From Achromobacter sp. RTa (GTDB taxonomy: Bacteria; Pseudomonadota; Gammaproteobacteria; Burkholderiales; Burkholderiaceae_B), in the NCBI RefSeq assembly GCF_000757485.1, contig NZ_JPYO01000036.1, positions 62,001 through 126,000 of the forward strand: a stretch of 64,000 nt of DNA, in the 5' to 3' direction. This document shows, piece by piece, positions 1-8,968 of the stretch (its first letter is position 1; every line of letters starts with the position of its first letter). A program made the position numbers and the translations under genes. The notes under the pieces are model-generated. The model had not been told where the DNA came from. It made no database searches and was given only the letters and a program-made list of their open reading frames with translations.

Positions 1-259
1 GCATGGCCGCGTCCAGGTCGACCTGGTTGGTGCCGATGCAGAAGCAGCCCACGACGCGCAGGTCGGGGTTGCCGGACAGCAGGCTGGCGTCCAGGTGCGT
101 GCGAGAACGGATCCCCGCCACCTGGGCGCCGCGCAGGGCGTCGCTCAGTTGGGCCGGCGGCAAGGCCGCGGCGTGCGTGACGATGTCGGTGTAGCCGGCG
201 GCTTCGAAAACGGCGCGGGCGCTCGGGTGGATATTCTCGAACAGGACGATTTGTGCCAT
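1..259 (-). CDS. serA: D-3-phosphoglycerate dehydrogenase, N-terminal part (runs off window)
   Basis: First 86 codons of SerA, the NAD-dependent oxidation of 3-phosphoglycerate that opens serine biosynthesis in the cytoplasm. The translation carries two diagnostic stretches of the E. coli-type enzyme: GIRSRTHL near residues 49-56 and GCFCIGTNQVDLDAA near 71-85, both in the substrate-binding domain. The ATG at 259 is the only sensible start because homology begins at once with an AQIVLFE strand. The nucleotide-binding domain and any C-terminal ACT domain lie outside the window, so completeness cannot be judged. A promoter candidate sits just upstream (297-324). Confidence 0.93.
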   Translation of the reverse strand, partial: MAQIVLFENIHPSARAVFEAAGYTDIVTHAAALPPAQLSDALRGAQVAGIRSRTHLDASLLSGNPDLRVVGCFCIGTNQVDLDAAM

Positions 260-296
260 GACTGCCTGGGGAGGGGTGGGGAAACGCGTTTTATTG

Positions 297-324
297 ATTG
301 TGGCGTATTTTTGCTGCAGTGCAA
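297..324 (-). promoter_or_regulatory. Candidate sigma-70 promoter of serA
   Basis: On the minus strand, TTGCAC (324-319) and CACAAT (302-297) are separated by 16 bases. Transcription would begin roughly 30 bases before the serA start codon. The match is moderate (4 of 6 in the -10) and rests on pattern only. Confidence 0.35.
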
Positions 325-361
325 GGAGTAGCCATTGGGCCGGTGTGGATGAATTGTTTCA

Positions 362-390
362 GGAACGGGGCCGTGGCACCGGCCCGTTCC
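362..390 (-). terminator. GC-rich hairpin after the DUF411 gene (weak terminator candidate)
   Basis: GGAACGGG-type arms (362-373 and 380-390) pair with one bulged G around a short TGGCAC loop, eight bases past the stop codon of the DUF411 gene. The minus-strand sequence after it reads TGAAACAATT, not a clean T tract, so intrinsic termination is uncertain. Confidence 0.3.
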
Positions 391-397
391 TCGCGCA

Positions 398-856
398 TCA
401 GCGATAGGCCTGGAAAACCTTGGCGCCTCCCTGCTTGTCCACCAGCACCACGTCGTGCGGCGTTTTGCGGCCGCCGTATTCCGGGCCGTCCATGCCGGGC
501 GAGCCCAGCGGCATGCCCGGGGCGGCCAGGCCGGCGGCGTCCGGCTTTTCCAGCAGCAGGCGGCGCACGTCGCTGGCGGGCACGTGGCCCTCGATGGCGT
601 AGCCTTCCACCGCGGCGGTGTGGCAGGAGCCGTAATCCGCCATGCCGGCGTTGCGGCGGATGGGGCCGGTGTCCTGGACGTCATGGGTGGTCACGGCGAA
701 GCCGTTGTCGCGCATGTGCTTGACCCAGTCCTCGCAGCAGCCGCAGGTGGGCGTTTTCCAGACCTCGACCTTGGTGGGCGTTTCGGCGGAGGCGAGCGCG
801 GGCGCGCACAGGGCGGCGGCCAGGGCCAGGCGGCGGGTAAGACGGGAAACGTTCAT
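398..856 (-). CDS. DUF411 periplasmic metal-binding protein of the copper cluster
   Basis: 152-residue exported protein of the DUF411 family, commonly found beside copper and silver resistance genes. A Sec signal peptide (residues 1-24, ending ALASA) is followed by a thioredoxin-like start (VEVWKTPTCGCCEDW) whose C-x-C-C cysteines at 38-41 are the likely metal ligands. A further Cys-His pair (SCHT) and several methionines follow. The start is set at 856 because an earlier in-frame ATG at 883 would put nine extra residues in front of the signal peptide. It is the last gene of the copA-copB unit and ends at a hairpin. Biochemical function is not established; a periplasmic copper-binding role is inferred from family and context. 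Confidence 0.85.
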   Translation of the reverse strand: MNVSRLTRRLALAAALCAPALASAETPTKVEVWKTPTCGCCEDWVKHMRDNGFAVTTHDVQDTGPIRRNAGMADYGSCHTAAVEGYAIEGHVPASDVRRLLLEKPDAAGLAAPGMPLGSPGMDGPEYGGRKTPHDVVLVDKQGGAKVFQAYR

Positions 857-888
857 GATGCTCCGTGCAAGAGTCGTGGACATAGGGC

Positions 889-1872
889 TCAGAACCAGAA
901 GCGCACGCCCGCCATGACGGACGTCTGGGACCTGCTGGCGCCGGCGTCCGATGCGTAGCGCGCCGTCTGGCCGAACTTGCGTTCAAAGGATACGCCAATA
1001 TAAGGCGCGAACTCGCGGGTGACTTCATAGCGCAGCCGCAGCGACAGCGAGCCCTCCGACAGCCCCGAACCGATGCCGCGTTCGGGATCGTCCTTGCCGT
1101 AGAGGCTGGCTTCCAGCTCGGGGGTGAAGATCAGGCGCTGCGTCAGCAGCAGGTCGTACTCGGCCTTCAGCGCCAGCGCCGTGCGGCCGGACGAACCCGC
1201 GTAGCCCGTGGCCTCGAGTTCGATGTTGTAGGGCAGGACGCCTTCGATGCCGATGGCCGCCCAGTTGCGCTTGGGCCCGCTGCCGATGTCGCGGCGCGCG
1301 CCCAGCTGCAGGTCCCAGAAGGGCGAGACGGCATGGCTCCAGAAGGCCTCGACCTTGCCGCCCGATCCGCCGCCGTTCTCGCGTTCGCCCTCGCTCTTGA
1401 CCAGCAGGCGGTCGGTGGCGGTGCCGAACCAGAAGCGGCCGTCCCATTCCTGGGCATATTGCCCATCGCGGTTGCGGGAAACGCCGAACTTGTCGAACAG
1501 CACCTGCCAGGTCGGCGAGTTGTCCATCATGTGCGGATGGATGCCGTAGCTGTCGTAGCCGCGCTCGCCCGAGCCATCGCCGCCCGGCAGGCTGCCGATG
1601 GGCGGGGCGGCTTGCGAGCCGCCGTCCATCGATCCGTGGTCCATGGCGGGCGCGGCGCCGTGGTTCATCGACCCATGGTCCATGCCAGGCATGGAGCCGT
1701 GGTCCATCGGGGCAGGCGCCGGAGCGGCGTCGTGATTCATCGAACCATGGTCCATCCCGGGCATGGCGCCGTGATCCATCGGGGCAGGCTGGGACCAGGC
1801 GGCCGGGGAGGCCAGCGCGGCGGCCAGCGCGCAGGCGCGCAAGCGTTTGATTTGGCGATTCATCGGTTTCAT
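889..1872 (-). CDS. copB: Copper resistance outer membrane protein CopB
   Basis: 327 residues. A signal peptide (1-27) is followed by a Met/His-rich stretch (about 31-85) with repeated MDHGSM and PGMDHG units, the expected Cu(I)/Cu(II)-binding region, and then a CopB domain with alternating hydrophobic strands ending in an aromatic residue (VRFWF), as in outer membrane beta-barrels. CopB is thought to bind or retain copper at the outer membrane. Its start lies three bases after the copA stop, and the Shine-Dalgarno GGAG is inside the end of copA, so the two are translationally coupled. Confidence 0.92.
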   Translation of the reverse strand: MKPMNRQIKRLRACALAAALASPAAWSQPAPMDHGAMPGMDHGSMNHDAAPAPAPMDHGSMPGMDHGSMNHGAAPAMDHGSMDGGSQAAPPIGSLPGGDGSGERGYDSYGIHPHMMDNSPTWQVLFDKFGVSRNRDGQYAQEWDGRFWFGTATDRLLVKSEGERENGGGSGGKVEAFWSHAVSPFWDLQLGARRDIGSGPKRNWAAIGIEGVLPYNIELEATGYAGSSGRTALALKAEYDLLLTQRLIFTPELEASLYGKDDPERGIGSGLSEGSLSLRLRYEVTREFAPYIGVSFERKFGQTARYASDAGASRSQTSVMAGVRFWF

Positions 1873-1875
1873 CGC

Positions 1876-3645
1876 TTACTCCACCACGACCGCCCTGAAC
1901 ATGCCGGCCTCCATGTGATACAGCAGGTGGCAGTGGTAGGCCCAGTTGCCGCGCGCATCCGCGCTGACGCGGTAGCTCAGCCGTTGCGCCGGGTTGAGGG
2001 AAATGGTGTGCTTGCGCACCTGGAAGGCGCCGTCCGGCGATTCCAGGTCGCTCCACAATCCATGCAGGTGGATGGGGTGCGTCATCATCGTGTCGTTGAC
2101 GAGCACGAAGCGCACGCGCTCGCCGTAACGCAGCACGATGGGTTTGGCGTCCGAGAACTTCACGCCATTGAAGGACCACATGTAGCGTTCCATGGTGCCG
2201 GTCAGGTGCAGTTCGATTTCGCGGGACGGATTGCGGTTGTCCTCGGGCTCGCGCATGGACCGCAGGTCCGCGTAGGTCAGCACGCGGCGGCCGTTGTCGC
2301 GCAGGCCGACGCCGGGATCGTCCAGCCGCGTCGACACCACGTCGGGCAGCATGGAGTTGCTCACGCCGCGCTCGGTGGGGTAGGGGTGCCTGACTTCCAC
2401 CATGCCGCCTTGGCCCGCGCCGGAGCCGTGGCCGCCGTGGTCCATGCCCGGCATGGCGCCATGGCCGCCGCCTGCCGCCATGCCGGGCATGTCGTGGCCG
2501 CCGCCGCCCATGTCGTGCGCCATGCCCATGTCCATCATGCCGAGCAGCTGCACGCGATCGACGGCGGGGACCTCGGCCTGCATGCCGGCGCGCGGCGCGA
2601 GCGTGGCGCGCGCGTAGCCCGAGCGGTCCATGGCCTGAGAGAAGATGGTGTAGGCGCGCTCGTCCATGGGCTCGACGATGACGTCGTAGGTCTCGGCCAC
2701 GCCGATGCGGAACTCGTCCACGTCCACGGGGCGCACGTCCTGGCCGTCCGCGGCCACCACGGTCATTTTCAGCCCGGGGATGCGGACGTCGAAGTACGTC
2801 ATCGCGGAGCCGTTGATGAAGCGCAGGCGCACGCGTTCGCCGGGCCGGAACAGGCCCGTCCAGTTGCCGGCCGGCGTGACGCCGTTGGTGAGGAAGGTAT
2901 AGGTGGCGCCGGACACGTCCGCCAGGTCCGACGGATTCATGCGCATCCGCTCCCACATCAGCCGTTCCGACAGCGCGGCGCTCCAGCCCTGGTCCCGGGC
3001 CTGGGCGCGCAGGCTCTCGATGCTGGGCTGGATGCGGTTGTAGTAGTCCGGCATGATCTTCAGCTTGTTGAAGAGCCGCATGGGATCTTCATCGGTCCAG
3101 TCGGACAGCAGCACCGTGTAGTCGCGGTCGGAGGCGATGGGATCGCGGCGGCGCGGGTCGATGACGATCGCGCCGTACAGGCCGGTCTGCTCCTGGAAGC
3201 CGGAATGGCTGTGATACCAGTACGTGCCGCTCTGGCGCACGTCGAAGCGATACGTGTAGGTCTGGCCCGGGTCGATGCCGGGAAAGCTCAAGCCCGGCAC
3301 GCCGTCCATCTCGGTGGGCAGGAGGATGCCGTGCCAATGGATGGAGGTCTGTTCGCGCAGGCGATTGGTGACATGCAGCGTCACCGTGTCGCCTTCGCGC
3401 CAGCGCAGCAGCGGAGCGGGCAGCTGGCCGTTCACCGTGGTGCCGACGCGGGCCGCGCCGGTGAAGTTCACGGGCGTTTCGCCGATCTCCAGATGGAATT
3501 CGGTGCCGCGCAATTCCGTGGCGGCGGCCGGTGCCCGCGCGGGGGCGGCGAGCGCCGCGCGCCAGCTGCCCAGCGCGGCCAGCGCGCCGCCGCCGGCCAG
3601 GCCCTGCACGAAGCGGCGGCGGGAGAGGGGATGAGAAGCTGTCAT
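1876..3645 (-). CDS. copA: CopA-type periplasmic multicopper oxidase
   Basis: 589 residues, matching the CopA/PcoA family length. It begins with a Tat signal (SRRRFVQGLAGGG, residues 8-20), so the folded enzyme is exported to the periplasm. Copper ligands appear in order: HWHG and YWYHSHSG in cupredoxin domain 1, and HPIHLHG and HCHLLYHMEAGM at the C-terminus for the type 1/2/3 sites. A Met/His-rich insert (MMDMGMAHDM, then HDMPGM and MPGMDHGGHG) near residues 380-415 is typical of CopA and absent from laccases. It probably oxidises Cu(I) and sequesters copper. It is the first large gene of the copA-copB-DUF411 unit, downstream of a cop-box-like palindrome and a tiny exported peptide. Confidence 0.95.
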   Translation of the reverse strand: MTASHPLSRRRFVQGLAGGGALAALGSWRAALAAPARAPAAATELRGTEFHLEIGETPVNFTGAARVGTTVNGQLPAPLLRWREGDTVTLHVTNRLREQTSIHWHGILLPTEMDGVPGLSFPGIDPGQTYTYRFDVRQSGTYWYHSHSGFQEQTGLYGAIVIDPRRRDPIASDRDYTVLLSDWTDEDPMRLFNKLKIMPDYYNRIQPSIESLRAQARDQGWSAALSERLMWERMRMNPSDLADVSGATYTFLTNGVTPAGNWTGLFRPGERVRLRFINGSAMTYFDVRIPGLKMTVVAADGQDVRPVDVDEFRIGVAETYDVIVEPMDERAYTIFSQAMDRSGYARATLAPRAGMQAEVPAVDRVQLLGMMDMGMAHDMGGGGHDMPGMAAGGGHGAMPGMDHGGHGSGAGQGGMVEVRHPYPTERGVSNSMLPDVVSTRLDDPGVGLRDNGRRVLTYADLRSMREPEDNRNPSREIELHLTGTMERYMWSFNGVKFSDAKPIVLRYGERVRFVLVNDTMMTHPIHLHGLWSDLESPDGAFQVRKHTISLNPAQRLSYRVSADARGNWAYHCHLLYHMEAGMFRAVVVE

Positions 3646-3670
3646 GTCGGGTCCGTGCGGCGAGCGGCGT

Positions 3671-3778
3671 TTACAGCACCGACGCCGCGCCCTTCATGTC
3701 GGCGGCGTGCGCGGCGCCCGCGCTGATCGTCAGGGCCAGGACGACGGCCTGGGTGGTGCGGAGCAGAGTGCCTTTCAC
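3671..3778 (-). CDS. Very short exported peptide upstream of copA (35 aa, GTG start)
   Basis: Starting from GTG at 3778, a 35-codon frame reads as an almost pure signal peptide: positive KGTLLRTTQ, hydrophobic AVVLALTISAGA, cleavage motif AHA, then a mature tail of only ADMKGAASVL before TAA at 3671. An AGGA Shine-Dalgarno sits six bases ahead of the GTG. It lies between the cop-box-like palindrome and copA, 25 bases before the copA start, so it would be the first frame of the copper transcript. I do not recognise a family. It may be a leader peptide or a small periplasmic copper peptide. Coding status rests on signal-peptide logic, RBS and position only. Confidence 0.5.
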   Translation of the reverse strand: MKGTLLRTTQAVVLALTISAGAAHAADMKGAASVL

Positions 3779-3842
3779 GCGTATCCTTGGTAGTTGGGAC
3801 GGTGATGGCACTGTAGGAAAATGGCGGTGACCCTATCCTGTC

Positions 3843-3870
3843 GCCAACATTACATTTTCGTAATGTTGGC
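3843..3870 (-). promoter_or_regulatory. Palindromic cop-box-like operator between copS and the copA unit
   Basis: A perfect 11-bp inverted repeat, GCCAACATTAC (3843-3853) and its complement (3860-3870), flanks a 6-base spacer. Read on the minus strand the core is TTACGAAAATGTAAT, similar in form to the TTAC-n-TGTAAT sites bound by CopR/CusR-class regulators. It spans the copS stop codon and sits about 65-90 bases before the small peptide gene, a suitable activator position for copA. It could instead be a weak terminator of copS, but no T tract follows. Confidence 0.55.
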
Positions 3871-5250
3871 CGCCGCGGCGGGGCCGTCGGGCCCGCGCAA
3901 GGTGATGCCGATGACGGTGCCGCGCGCGTCTGAGGCGGCGTCCACTTCGCCGCCATGCATGCGGGCAATGGCGCGCACGATGGCCAGGCCCAGGCCGTGG
4001 CCCTCGCTGCGCGGCGCGCGCGCCTGGCCGGAGCGGAAGAAGCGGTCGAAGATGCGGGGCAGGTCGGCGGCCGGGATGGGAGTTCCAGGGTTGCGCACCT
4101 CCACCCGCGCGCCGGCCGGCGAGGCAAAGCAGGCCAGCACGATTTCGCCGCCCCGGGGCGTGGCCTTGATGGCATTGGAGATCAGGTTTGCCAGCGCGCG
4201 GCGCACCAGCCCCGGGTTCGCGGCGACGGTGGCGTCGCCCTCGCAGCGCAGGCCCACCCCGTGTTCCTCCAGGGTGGCTTCGTAGTATTCCGCCACGCGC
4301 CGCGCCTCGGCCGCCAGCGATACCGGCGCCAGATCCGCAGCCCGCTCGCCGCGGTCGGCGCGCGCCAGGAACAGCATGTCGTTGACCAGGGTCTTCAGGT
4401 CTTCCAGTTCTTCCAGATTGGATTCCAGCGCGTCGCGCAGTTCCGCCGCGTCTCGGGGCGAGGACAGCATGACCTGGGCGCCGTTGATCAGCGTGGCCAG
4501 CGGCGTGCGCAGTTCGTGGGCCACGTCGGCGTTGAAGCCCTCCATCTGCTGGTAGGCCGATTGCAGCCGTTCCAGGGTCCGGTTGAAGGAGCGCACCAGC
4601 TCGTGCAGTTCGCGGTCGGTGTCTTCGAGGGGCAGGCGCCGCGACAGATTGTCGGGCTGGATGCGCGCCGCCTGCTCGGACAGCCTGCGCGTCGGGGCCA
4701 TGCTGCGGCGCACGGCCCAGGCGGCCAGCACCACCGTCGCGCCCACCCACAGCGCGCAGATCAGCAGCAGGGCGGTGCCGTAGGCATACAGGAACTGCGA
4801 GCTGGTGCGCGTGCTGACGGCCACGGTCAGCTGCGCGCCGGGCAGGATACGGTCGTTCATGTCCACCCGCAGGCCGCGCATGCGGTCGCCGTCCGGGGCC
4901 TGCAGCACCACCTGCCTGTCAGGCAGCGTCTCCAGCGTTTCCGGGGCGGCGCTGCCGTAGACCACCTTGCCCTGGGCATCCATGATCCAGATCCCCAACT
5001 GGCCCTCGCCCGCGCGCATCTGGTCGAAGGTGGCGGCCAGGTCCTGCAGGCCGCTGGCGCTGTTCTGCATGTCGATCAGGTGGTCGATCAGTTCCAGCTT
5101 GCCGCTGACCTCGGTGATCTCCTGGCGCTCCACTTCGCGCTTCAGCGCCCAGAACAGCGTGGCGCCGGCCAGGCTGGATACCAGCAATGCGATGGCGCCG
5201 AGCAGCACGGTCAGGCGCGCCTGCATGGAGCGCATGCGCGGCGGTTTCAT
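3850..5250 (-). CDS. copS: Heavy-metal sensor histidine kinase (CopS/CusS type)
   Basis: 466 residues. Membrane segment about 12-32, periplasmic sensor region about 35-153, second membrane segment about 154-180, then HAMP, a HisKA domain with phospho-acceptor H245 in [11 protein letters not shown], and an HATPase_c domain with N box [11 protein letters not shown] and G box [18 protein letters not shown]. This is the layout of the copper/silver sensor kinases that phosphorylate CopR. Its ATG overlaps the copR stop codon by four bases, so the pair is one operon. Copper rather than another metal is inferred from the adjacent copAB genes. Confidence 0.9.
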   Translation of the reverse strand: MKPPRMRSMQARLTVLLGAIALLVSSLAGATLFWALKREVERQEITEVSGKLELIDHLIDMQNSASGLQDLAATFDQMRAGEGQLGIWIMDAQGKVVYGSAAPETLETLPDRQVVLQAPDGDRMRGLRVDMNDRILPGAQLTVAVSTRTSSQFLYAYGTALLLICALWVGATVVLAAWAVRRSMAPTRRLSEQAARIQPDNLSRRLPLEDTDRELHELVRSFNRTLERLQSAYQQMEGFNADVAHELRTPLATLINGAQVMLSSPRDAAELRDALESNLEELEDLKTLVNDMLFLARADRGERAADLAPVSLAAEARRVAEYYEATLEEHGVGLRCEGDATVAANPGLVRRALANLISNAIKATPRGGEIVLACFASPAGARVEVRNPGTPIPAADLPRIFDRFFRSGQARAPRSEGHGLGLAIVRAIARMHGGEVDAASDARGTVIGITLRGPDGPAAAANITKM

Positions 5251-5966
5251 GCGGGGCGGCCACCCTCGGGGCGGCCATCCGAGGGGCGGCCGTCCGCGGG
5301 GCGCGATTCCAGCACGTAGCCCATGCCGCGCACGGTATGCAGCAGTTTGGCGTCGTAGGGGTCGTCCAGCTTGCCGCGCAGACGCCGCACGGCGACGTCG
5401 ATCACGTTGGTGTCGCTGTCGAAGTTCATGTCCCAGACCTGTTCGGCCAGCGTGGTGCGCGACAGCACCTGGCCCTGGCGACGCAGCAGCAGCGCCAGCA
5501 GGCTGAATTCCTTGGCGGTCAGGTCCAGCCGCCGCCCGGCCCGCTGGGCGCGACGACGCGTCAGATCGAGCTCCAGGTCGGCCAGTTTGAGCACGGTGGG
5601 TTCCTGCATGCGCCCACGGCGCAGCAGCGCCTGCACGCGCGCCAGCAGCTCCGAGAAGGCGAAGGGCTTGACCAGGTAGTCATCGGCCCCGCCCTCCAGC
5701 CCGCGCACGCGGTCTTCCACGGCGTCGCGCGCCGTCAGCATGAGGATGGGAGTGTTCTTCTGCGCGCGCACGGAGGCCAGGATGCCGAAGCCGTCCACGC
5801 CCGGCAGCATCACGTCCAGCACGATCAGGTCATAGGCGCCTTCCAGCGCCAGGTGCAGGCCGTCCACGCCGTCGCGGGCGAGATCCACGACGTGGCTTTG
5901 TTCCGACAGCCCTTTCTTCAGGTAGTCGGCGAGTTTGGGTTCGTCTTCGATGACCAGGATGCGCAT
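5247..5966 (-). CDS. copR: Heavy-metal response regulator, OmpR family (CopR/CusR type)
   Basis: 239 residues from the ATG at 5966 ([12 protein letters not shown]); an earlier in-frame ATG at 6014 would add a Pro/Arg-rich tail unlike the family. The receiver domain holds D7/E8-D9 equivalents and phospho-acceptor D51 ([10 protein letters not shown]). The C-terminal winged helix contains [32 protein letters not shown], typical of CusR/CopR regulators, which activate metal efflux and copA-type genes. It starts 54 bases after phoR ends on the same strand, so it may also be reached by phoBR read-through. The last 20 residues are a Gly/Arg/Pro-rich extension. Confidence 0.9.
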   Translation of the reverse strand: MRILVIEDEPKLADYLKKGLSEQSHVVDLARDGVDGLHLALEGAYDLIVLDVMLPGVDGFGILASVRAQKNTPILMLTARDAVEDRVRGLEGGADDYLVKPFAFSELLARVQALLRRGRMQEPTVLKLADLELDLTRRRAQRAGRRLDLTAKEFSLLALLLRRQGQVLSRTTLAEQVWDMNFDSDTNVIDVAVRRLRGKLDDPYDAKLLHTVRGMGYVLESRPADGRPSDGRPEGGRPA

Positions 5967-6020
5967 GGCCGAAAATTTACCACCGCGCCGCGGGCGCGGC
6001 GCGGGTGGGCGCATCGGAGG

Positions 6021-7319
6021 TCAGGCCGCGGCGACGCGGTCGGGCGGAAAGCGCAAGGCGAACACGCTGCCCTTGCCCTGCTCGCTGGTGATCAGCAGCT
6101 CGGCGTCATGGCGCATGGCGATGTGCTTGGTGATCGCCAGCCCCAGGCCAGTGCCTCCCACTGCGCGCGAGCGGCCGCGATCCACGCGGTAGAAGCGCTC
6201 GGTCAGGCGCGGCAGGTGCCGGGCGGGAATGCCGATGCCGGTGTCCTGCACGCTATAGCGCGCGCCGCCGTCTTCGTCGCGCTCCCAGCGCACGGTGATG
6301 GTGCCGCCGTCGGGCGTATAGCGCACGGCGTTGGTCAGCAGATTCGACAGGGCCGAAGCCAGCTCGGTTTCGGCGCCCAGCACGTCCAGGGTTTCGTCGA
6401 CGTGCCACTCCAGCACGTGTCGGCCGCCGGACAGCGCCTCGATCTGCTGGCGCGCCTTTTGCAGCAGGGCGCTGATATTGACGGCGCGCGGGTCGGTGCC
6501 CGGCGAGGACTCCAGCGTGGACAGGGTAAGAAGGTCTTCCACGATCGCCTGCATGCGCTGGGCCTGCTCATGCATCATGTCTACGTACTGTTCGCGCTGC
6601 TCCGGGGGCAACGCGTCCGCGGGCATGTCGCGCAGCGTTTCCAGGAAGCCCGCCAGCACCGTCAGCGGCGTGCGCAGCTCGTGCGACACGTTGGCGACGA
6701 AATCGCGGCGGGTGGTTTCCAGGCGTTCGATCTGGGTGACGTCGCGGGTGATCAGCAGACGCTGGTTGCTGGCATAGGCCGTCAGCTGCATCATCATCAG
6801 CCGTTCCTGGCCGTTCTGCCCCAGGCGCACCAGAATGGGCTCCGGCCAGGCCGCGCGGTGCGCGTATTCCACGAATTCGGGCGCGCGCAGCAGGTTCAGC
6901 AGGTTGTGGCCGCGGTCGGCGGGCAGGCGCAGGCCCAGGTGCTGGCGGGCCATGCGGTTGCACCAGTCGATCTGGAAATCCTCATTGAGGGTCACCGCGC
7001 CGTCGGGCAGCGCCTGGGCGGCCGCCAGCATGCCGTGCATGGTGTTCTGGGTTTCGGCCAGTTCGCGGGCGCGGGCCCGGGTGTAGCGGTACAGCGGGGC
7101 GAGGATGTCGTCCCAGGGGCCGACGGAGGCGGGAGGGGAGGTATCGGGGTTGTTCGCCCAGCGGGAGACCAGGTGCAGCCGCCAGCTGCGCCAGACCAGC
7201 ATGGCCGCCAGCGCGGCGCTGAACAGGATCCAGCCCGTCGGATCTCCGATGAGCCATTGGGCGATAGACGCCACGATCGCCCACAGGGCGATCAGGAAAA
7301 GGGTGCGCAGCCAGATCAT
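6021..7319 (-). CDS. phoR: Phosphate regulon sensor histidine kinase
   Basis: 432 residues, the usual PhoR length. Two N-terminal membrane segments (about 4-23 and 28-47), a positively charged linker, a PAS domain (about 100-195), HisKA with H213 in VSHELRTPLTVL, and HATPase_c with NLLTNAVRYTP and GTGLGLAITKHIAMRHDAEL. PhoR responds to phosphate limitation through PstSCAB-PhoU and phosphorylates PhoB. It starts 12 bases after the phoB stop, so the two form an operon. The pst genes are not in this window. Confidence 0.93.
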   Translation of the reverse strand: MIWLRTLFLIALWAIVASIAQWLIGDPTGWILFSAALAAMLVWRSWRLHLVSRWANNPDTSPPASVGPWDDILAPLYRYTRARARELAETQNTMHGMLAAAQALPDGAVTLNEDFQIDWCNRMARQHLGLRLPADRGHNLLNLLRAPEFVEYAHRAAWPEPILVRLGQNGQERLMMMQLTAYASNQRLLITRDVTQIERLETTRRDFVANVSHELRTPLTVLAGFLETLRDMPADALPPEQREQYVDMMHEQAQRMQAIVEDLLTLSTLESSPGTDPRAVNISALLQKARQQIEALSGGRHVLEWHVDETLDVLGAETELASALSNLLTNAVRYTPDGGTITVRWERDEDGGARYSVQDTGIGIPARHLPRLTERFYRVDRGRSRAVGGTGLGLAITKHIAMRHDAELLITSEQGKGSVFALRFPPDRVAAA

Positions 7320-7331
7320 CGTGCGGGAGTT

Positions 7332-8030
7332 TTACCGCGTCGGGAGCTGGGCAGTAAACCGGTAGCCGCTGCCGCGGACCGTTTCCACGTGCGCGTCGTG
7401 GCCGCTGGGCTCCAGCGCCTTGCGCAGGCGGCGGATATGGACGTCGACCGTGCGTTCCTCCACGAACACGTGGTCGCCCCAGACCTGGTCCAGCAGCTGC
7501 GAACGGGAGAACACCCGCTCGGGGTGGGTCATGAAGAAATGCAGCAGGCGGAACTCGGTGGGACCGATCTGCAGCGACTGGCTGTTGCCCGACAGGCGAT
7601 GCGTCACCGGATCCAGCTTCAGGCCGCCCACGTCGATCACGTCATCGGTGAGCTGGGGCGCGCGGCGGCGCAGCACGGCCTTGATGCGGGCCATGAGCTC
7701 CTTGGGCGAGAACGGCTTGGTAATGTAGTCGTCGGCGCCGGCTTCGAGGCCGTCGACCTTGTCCTGCTCGGAGCCCTTGGCGGTCAGCATGATGACCGGC
7801 ACGGCCCGGGTACGCTCGTCGTTGCGCAGCTTGCGCGCCATGGCGAGGCCGGAGGTGCCGGGCAGCATCCAATCCAGCAGGATCAGGTCGGGGAGTTCGG
7901 CGCGGATCAGGGTCTGGGCCTGGTCGGCGTCGAAGGCGCGCAGCACCTTGTGCCCGGCGAAGGACAGGTTGACGGCGATCAGTTCCTGGATGGCGGGTTC
8001 GTCTTCGACGACGAGGATGGTGCTGGACAT
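7332..8030 (-). CDS. phoB: Phosphate regulon response regulator
   Basis: 232-residue OmpR-family regulator. Receiver domain with D10, E11 and phospho-acceptor D53 (LILLDWMLPG); the W after the acceptor Asp is characteristic of PhoB. The C-terminal DNA-binding domain has LLHFFMTHPERVFSRSQLLDQVWG and VDVHIRRLRKALEP, both PhoB signatures. Upstream, 161 bases separate it from the divergent ubiE; I found no convincing Pho box (CTGTCAT repeats) in that interval. Confidence 0.95.
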   Translation of the reverse strand: MSSTILVVEDEPAIQELIAVNLSFAGHKVLRAFDADQAQTLIRAELPDLILLDWMLPGTSGLAMARKLRNDERTRAVPVIMLTAKGSEQDKVDGLEAGADDYITKPFSPKELMARIKAVLRRRAPQLTDDVIDVGGLKLDPVTHRLSGNSQSLQIGPTEFRLLHFFMTHPERVFSRSQLLDQVWGDHVFVEERTVDVHIRRLRKALEPSGHDAHVETVRGSGYRFTAQLPTR

Positions 8031-8114
8031 GGCGGATTTGGCACACTTCTGAGCGCCGGCGCGGCGCGAACATTGCGATAGTATGGCCGCAATATTTCAG
8101 GTATGTGACCGCGG

Positions 8115-8146
8115 CGGGCCCGTGGAGGCGCCCACGGCCCGTTTTC
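8115..8146 (+). other. Hairpin with T tract in the ubiE leader region
   Basis: Arms CGGGCC(C)GTGG (8115-8125) and CCACGGCCCG (8132-8141) pair with one bulged C and are followed by TTTT. It resembles an intrinsic terminator pointing towards ubiE although no plus-strand gene ends upstream. It may be an attenuator or simply a structured 5' region. Confidence 0.3.
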
Positions 8147-8191
8147 AGGGGACCAATAGGCTACCATTGAGCGATATATCGGGAATTCACC

Positions 8192-8968
8192 ATGCAAAAC
8201 CCCTCCGAATCGCAACATTCCGCGGATTCCGCCTCGCCATCCACCCATTTCGGCTTCCAATCGGTGCCGGAAAGCGAAAAAGCCCGCAAGGTCGCCGAGG
8301 TCTTCCATTCGGTCGCCCAGCGCTACGACGTCATGAACGACTTCATGTCGGCGGGCCTGCACCGCGTCTGGAAGGCCTTCACGATCGGCCGCGCCGCCAT
8401 CCGCCCTGGCATGAAAGTGCTGGACATCGCCGGCGGCACGGGCGACCTGGCGAAAGCCTTCGCCAAGCGGGCCGGCCCCACGGGCGAGGTCTGGCTCACC
8501 GACATCAACGATTCCATGCTGCGCGTGGGCCGCGACCGCCTGACCGACGCCGGCCTGCTGGTCCCCGCCGCCGTGTGCGACGCCGAGCGCCTGCCTTTCC
8601 CTTCGGGCTATTTCGACCGGGTCAGCGTGGCCTTCGGCCTGCGCAACATGACCCACAAGGACCGCGCCCTGGCCGAAATGACCCGGGTGCTGAAGCCGGG
8701 CGGCAAGCTGCTGGTGCTGGAATTCTCGCGCATCGCCAAGCCGCTCGCGCCGGCCTACGACTGGTACTCCTTCAACGTGCTGCCCTGGCTGGGCAAGAAG
8801 ATCGCCAAGGACGAGGCCAGTTACCGTTACCTGGCCGAGTCGATCCGCATGCACCCCGACCAGGAAACCCTGGCCGACATGCTGCGCACGGCGGGCCTGG
8901 AGCGCGTGCAGTACTTCAATCTGACTGCCGGCATCGCCGCCTTGCACGAAGGCGTGCGGCTGGGCTGA
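8192..8968 (+). CDS. ubiE: Ubiquinone/menaquinone C-methyltransferase UbiE
   Basis: 258 residues. SAM-dependent methylation of the 2-polyprenyl-6-methoxy-1,4-benzoquinol ring in ubiquinone synthesis. SAM-binding motif I is [12 protein letters not shown] (77-88), and the family signatures [24 protein letters not shown] (residues 38-61), [24 protein letters not shown] and [21 protein letters not shown] are present. The N-terminal 22 residues are Ser-rich and poorly conserved. It leads a plus-strand group with a TIM44-like gene, ubiJ and ubiB, an arrangement that places the whole group in quinone synthesis at the inner membrane. Confidence 0.97.
   Translation: MQNPSESQHSADSASPSTHFGFQSVPESEKARKVAEVFHSVAQRYDVMNDFMSAGLHRVWKAFTIGRAAIRPGMKVLDIAGGTGDLAKAFAKRAGPTGEVWLTDINDSMLRVGRDRLTDAGLLVPAAVCDAERLPFPSGYFDRVSVAFGLRNMTHKDRALAEMTRVLKPGGKLLVLEFSRIAKPLAPAYDWYSFNVLPWLGKKIAKDEASYRYLAESIRMHPDQETLADMLRTAGLERVQYFNLTAGIAALHEGVRLG

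Noticed and set aside
5187..8081. Very long plus-strand open frames over copR, phoR and phoB (and similar shadows over btuB and metH)
   Set aside because: They are antisense to clearly recognised proteins, have His/Gln/Gly/Arg-biased composition, and are a known by-product of high-GC third codon positions.
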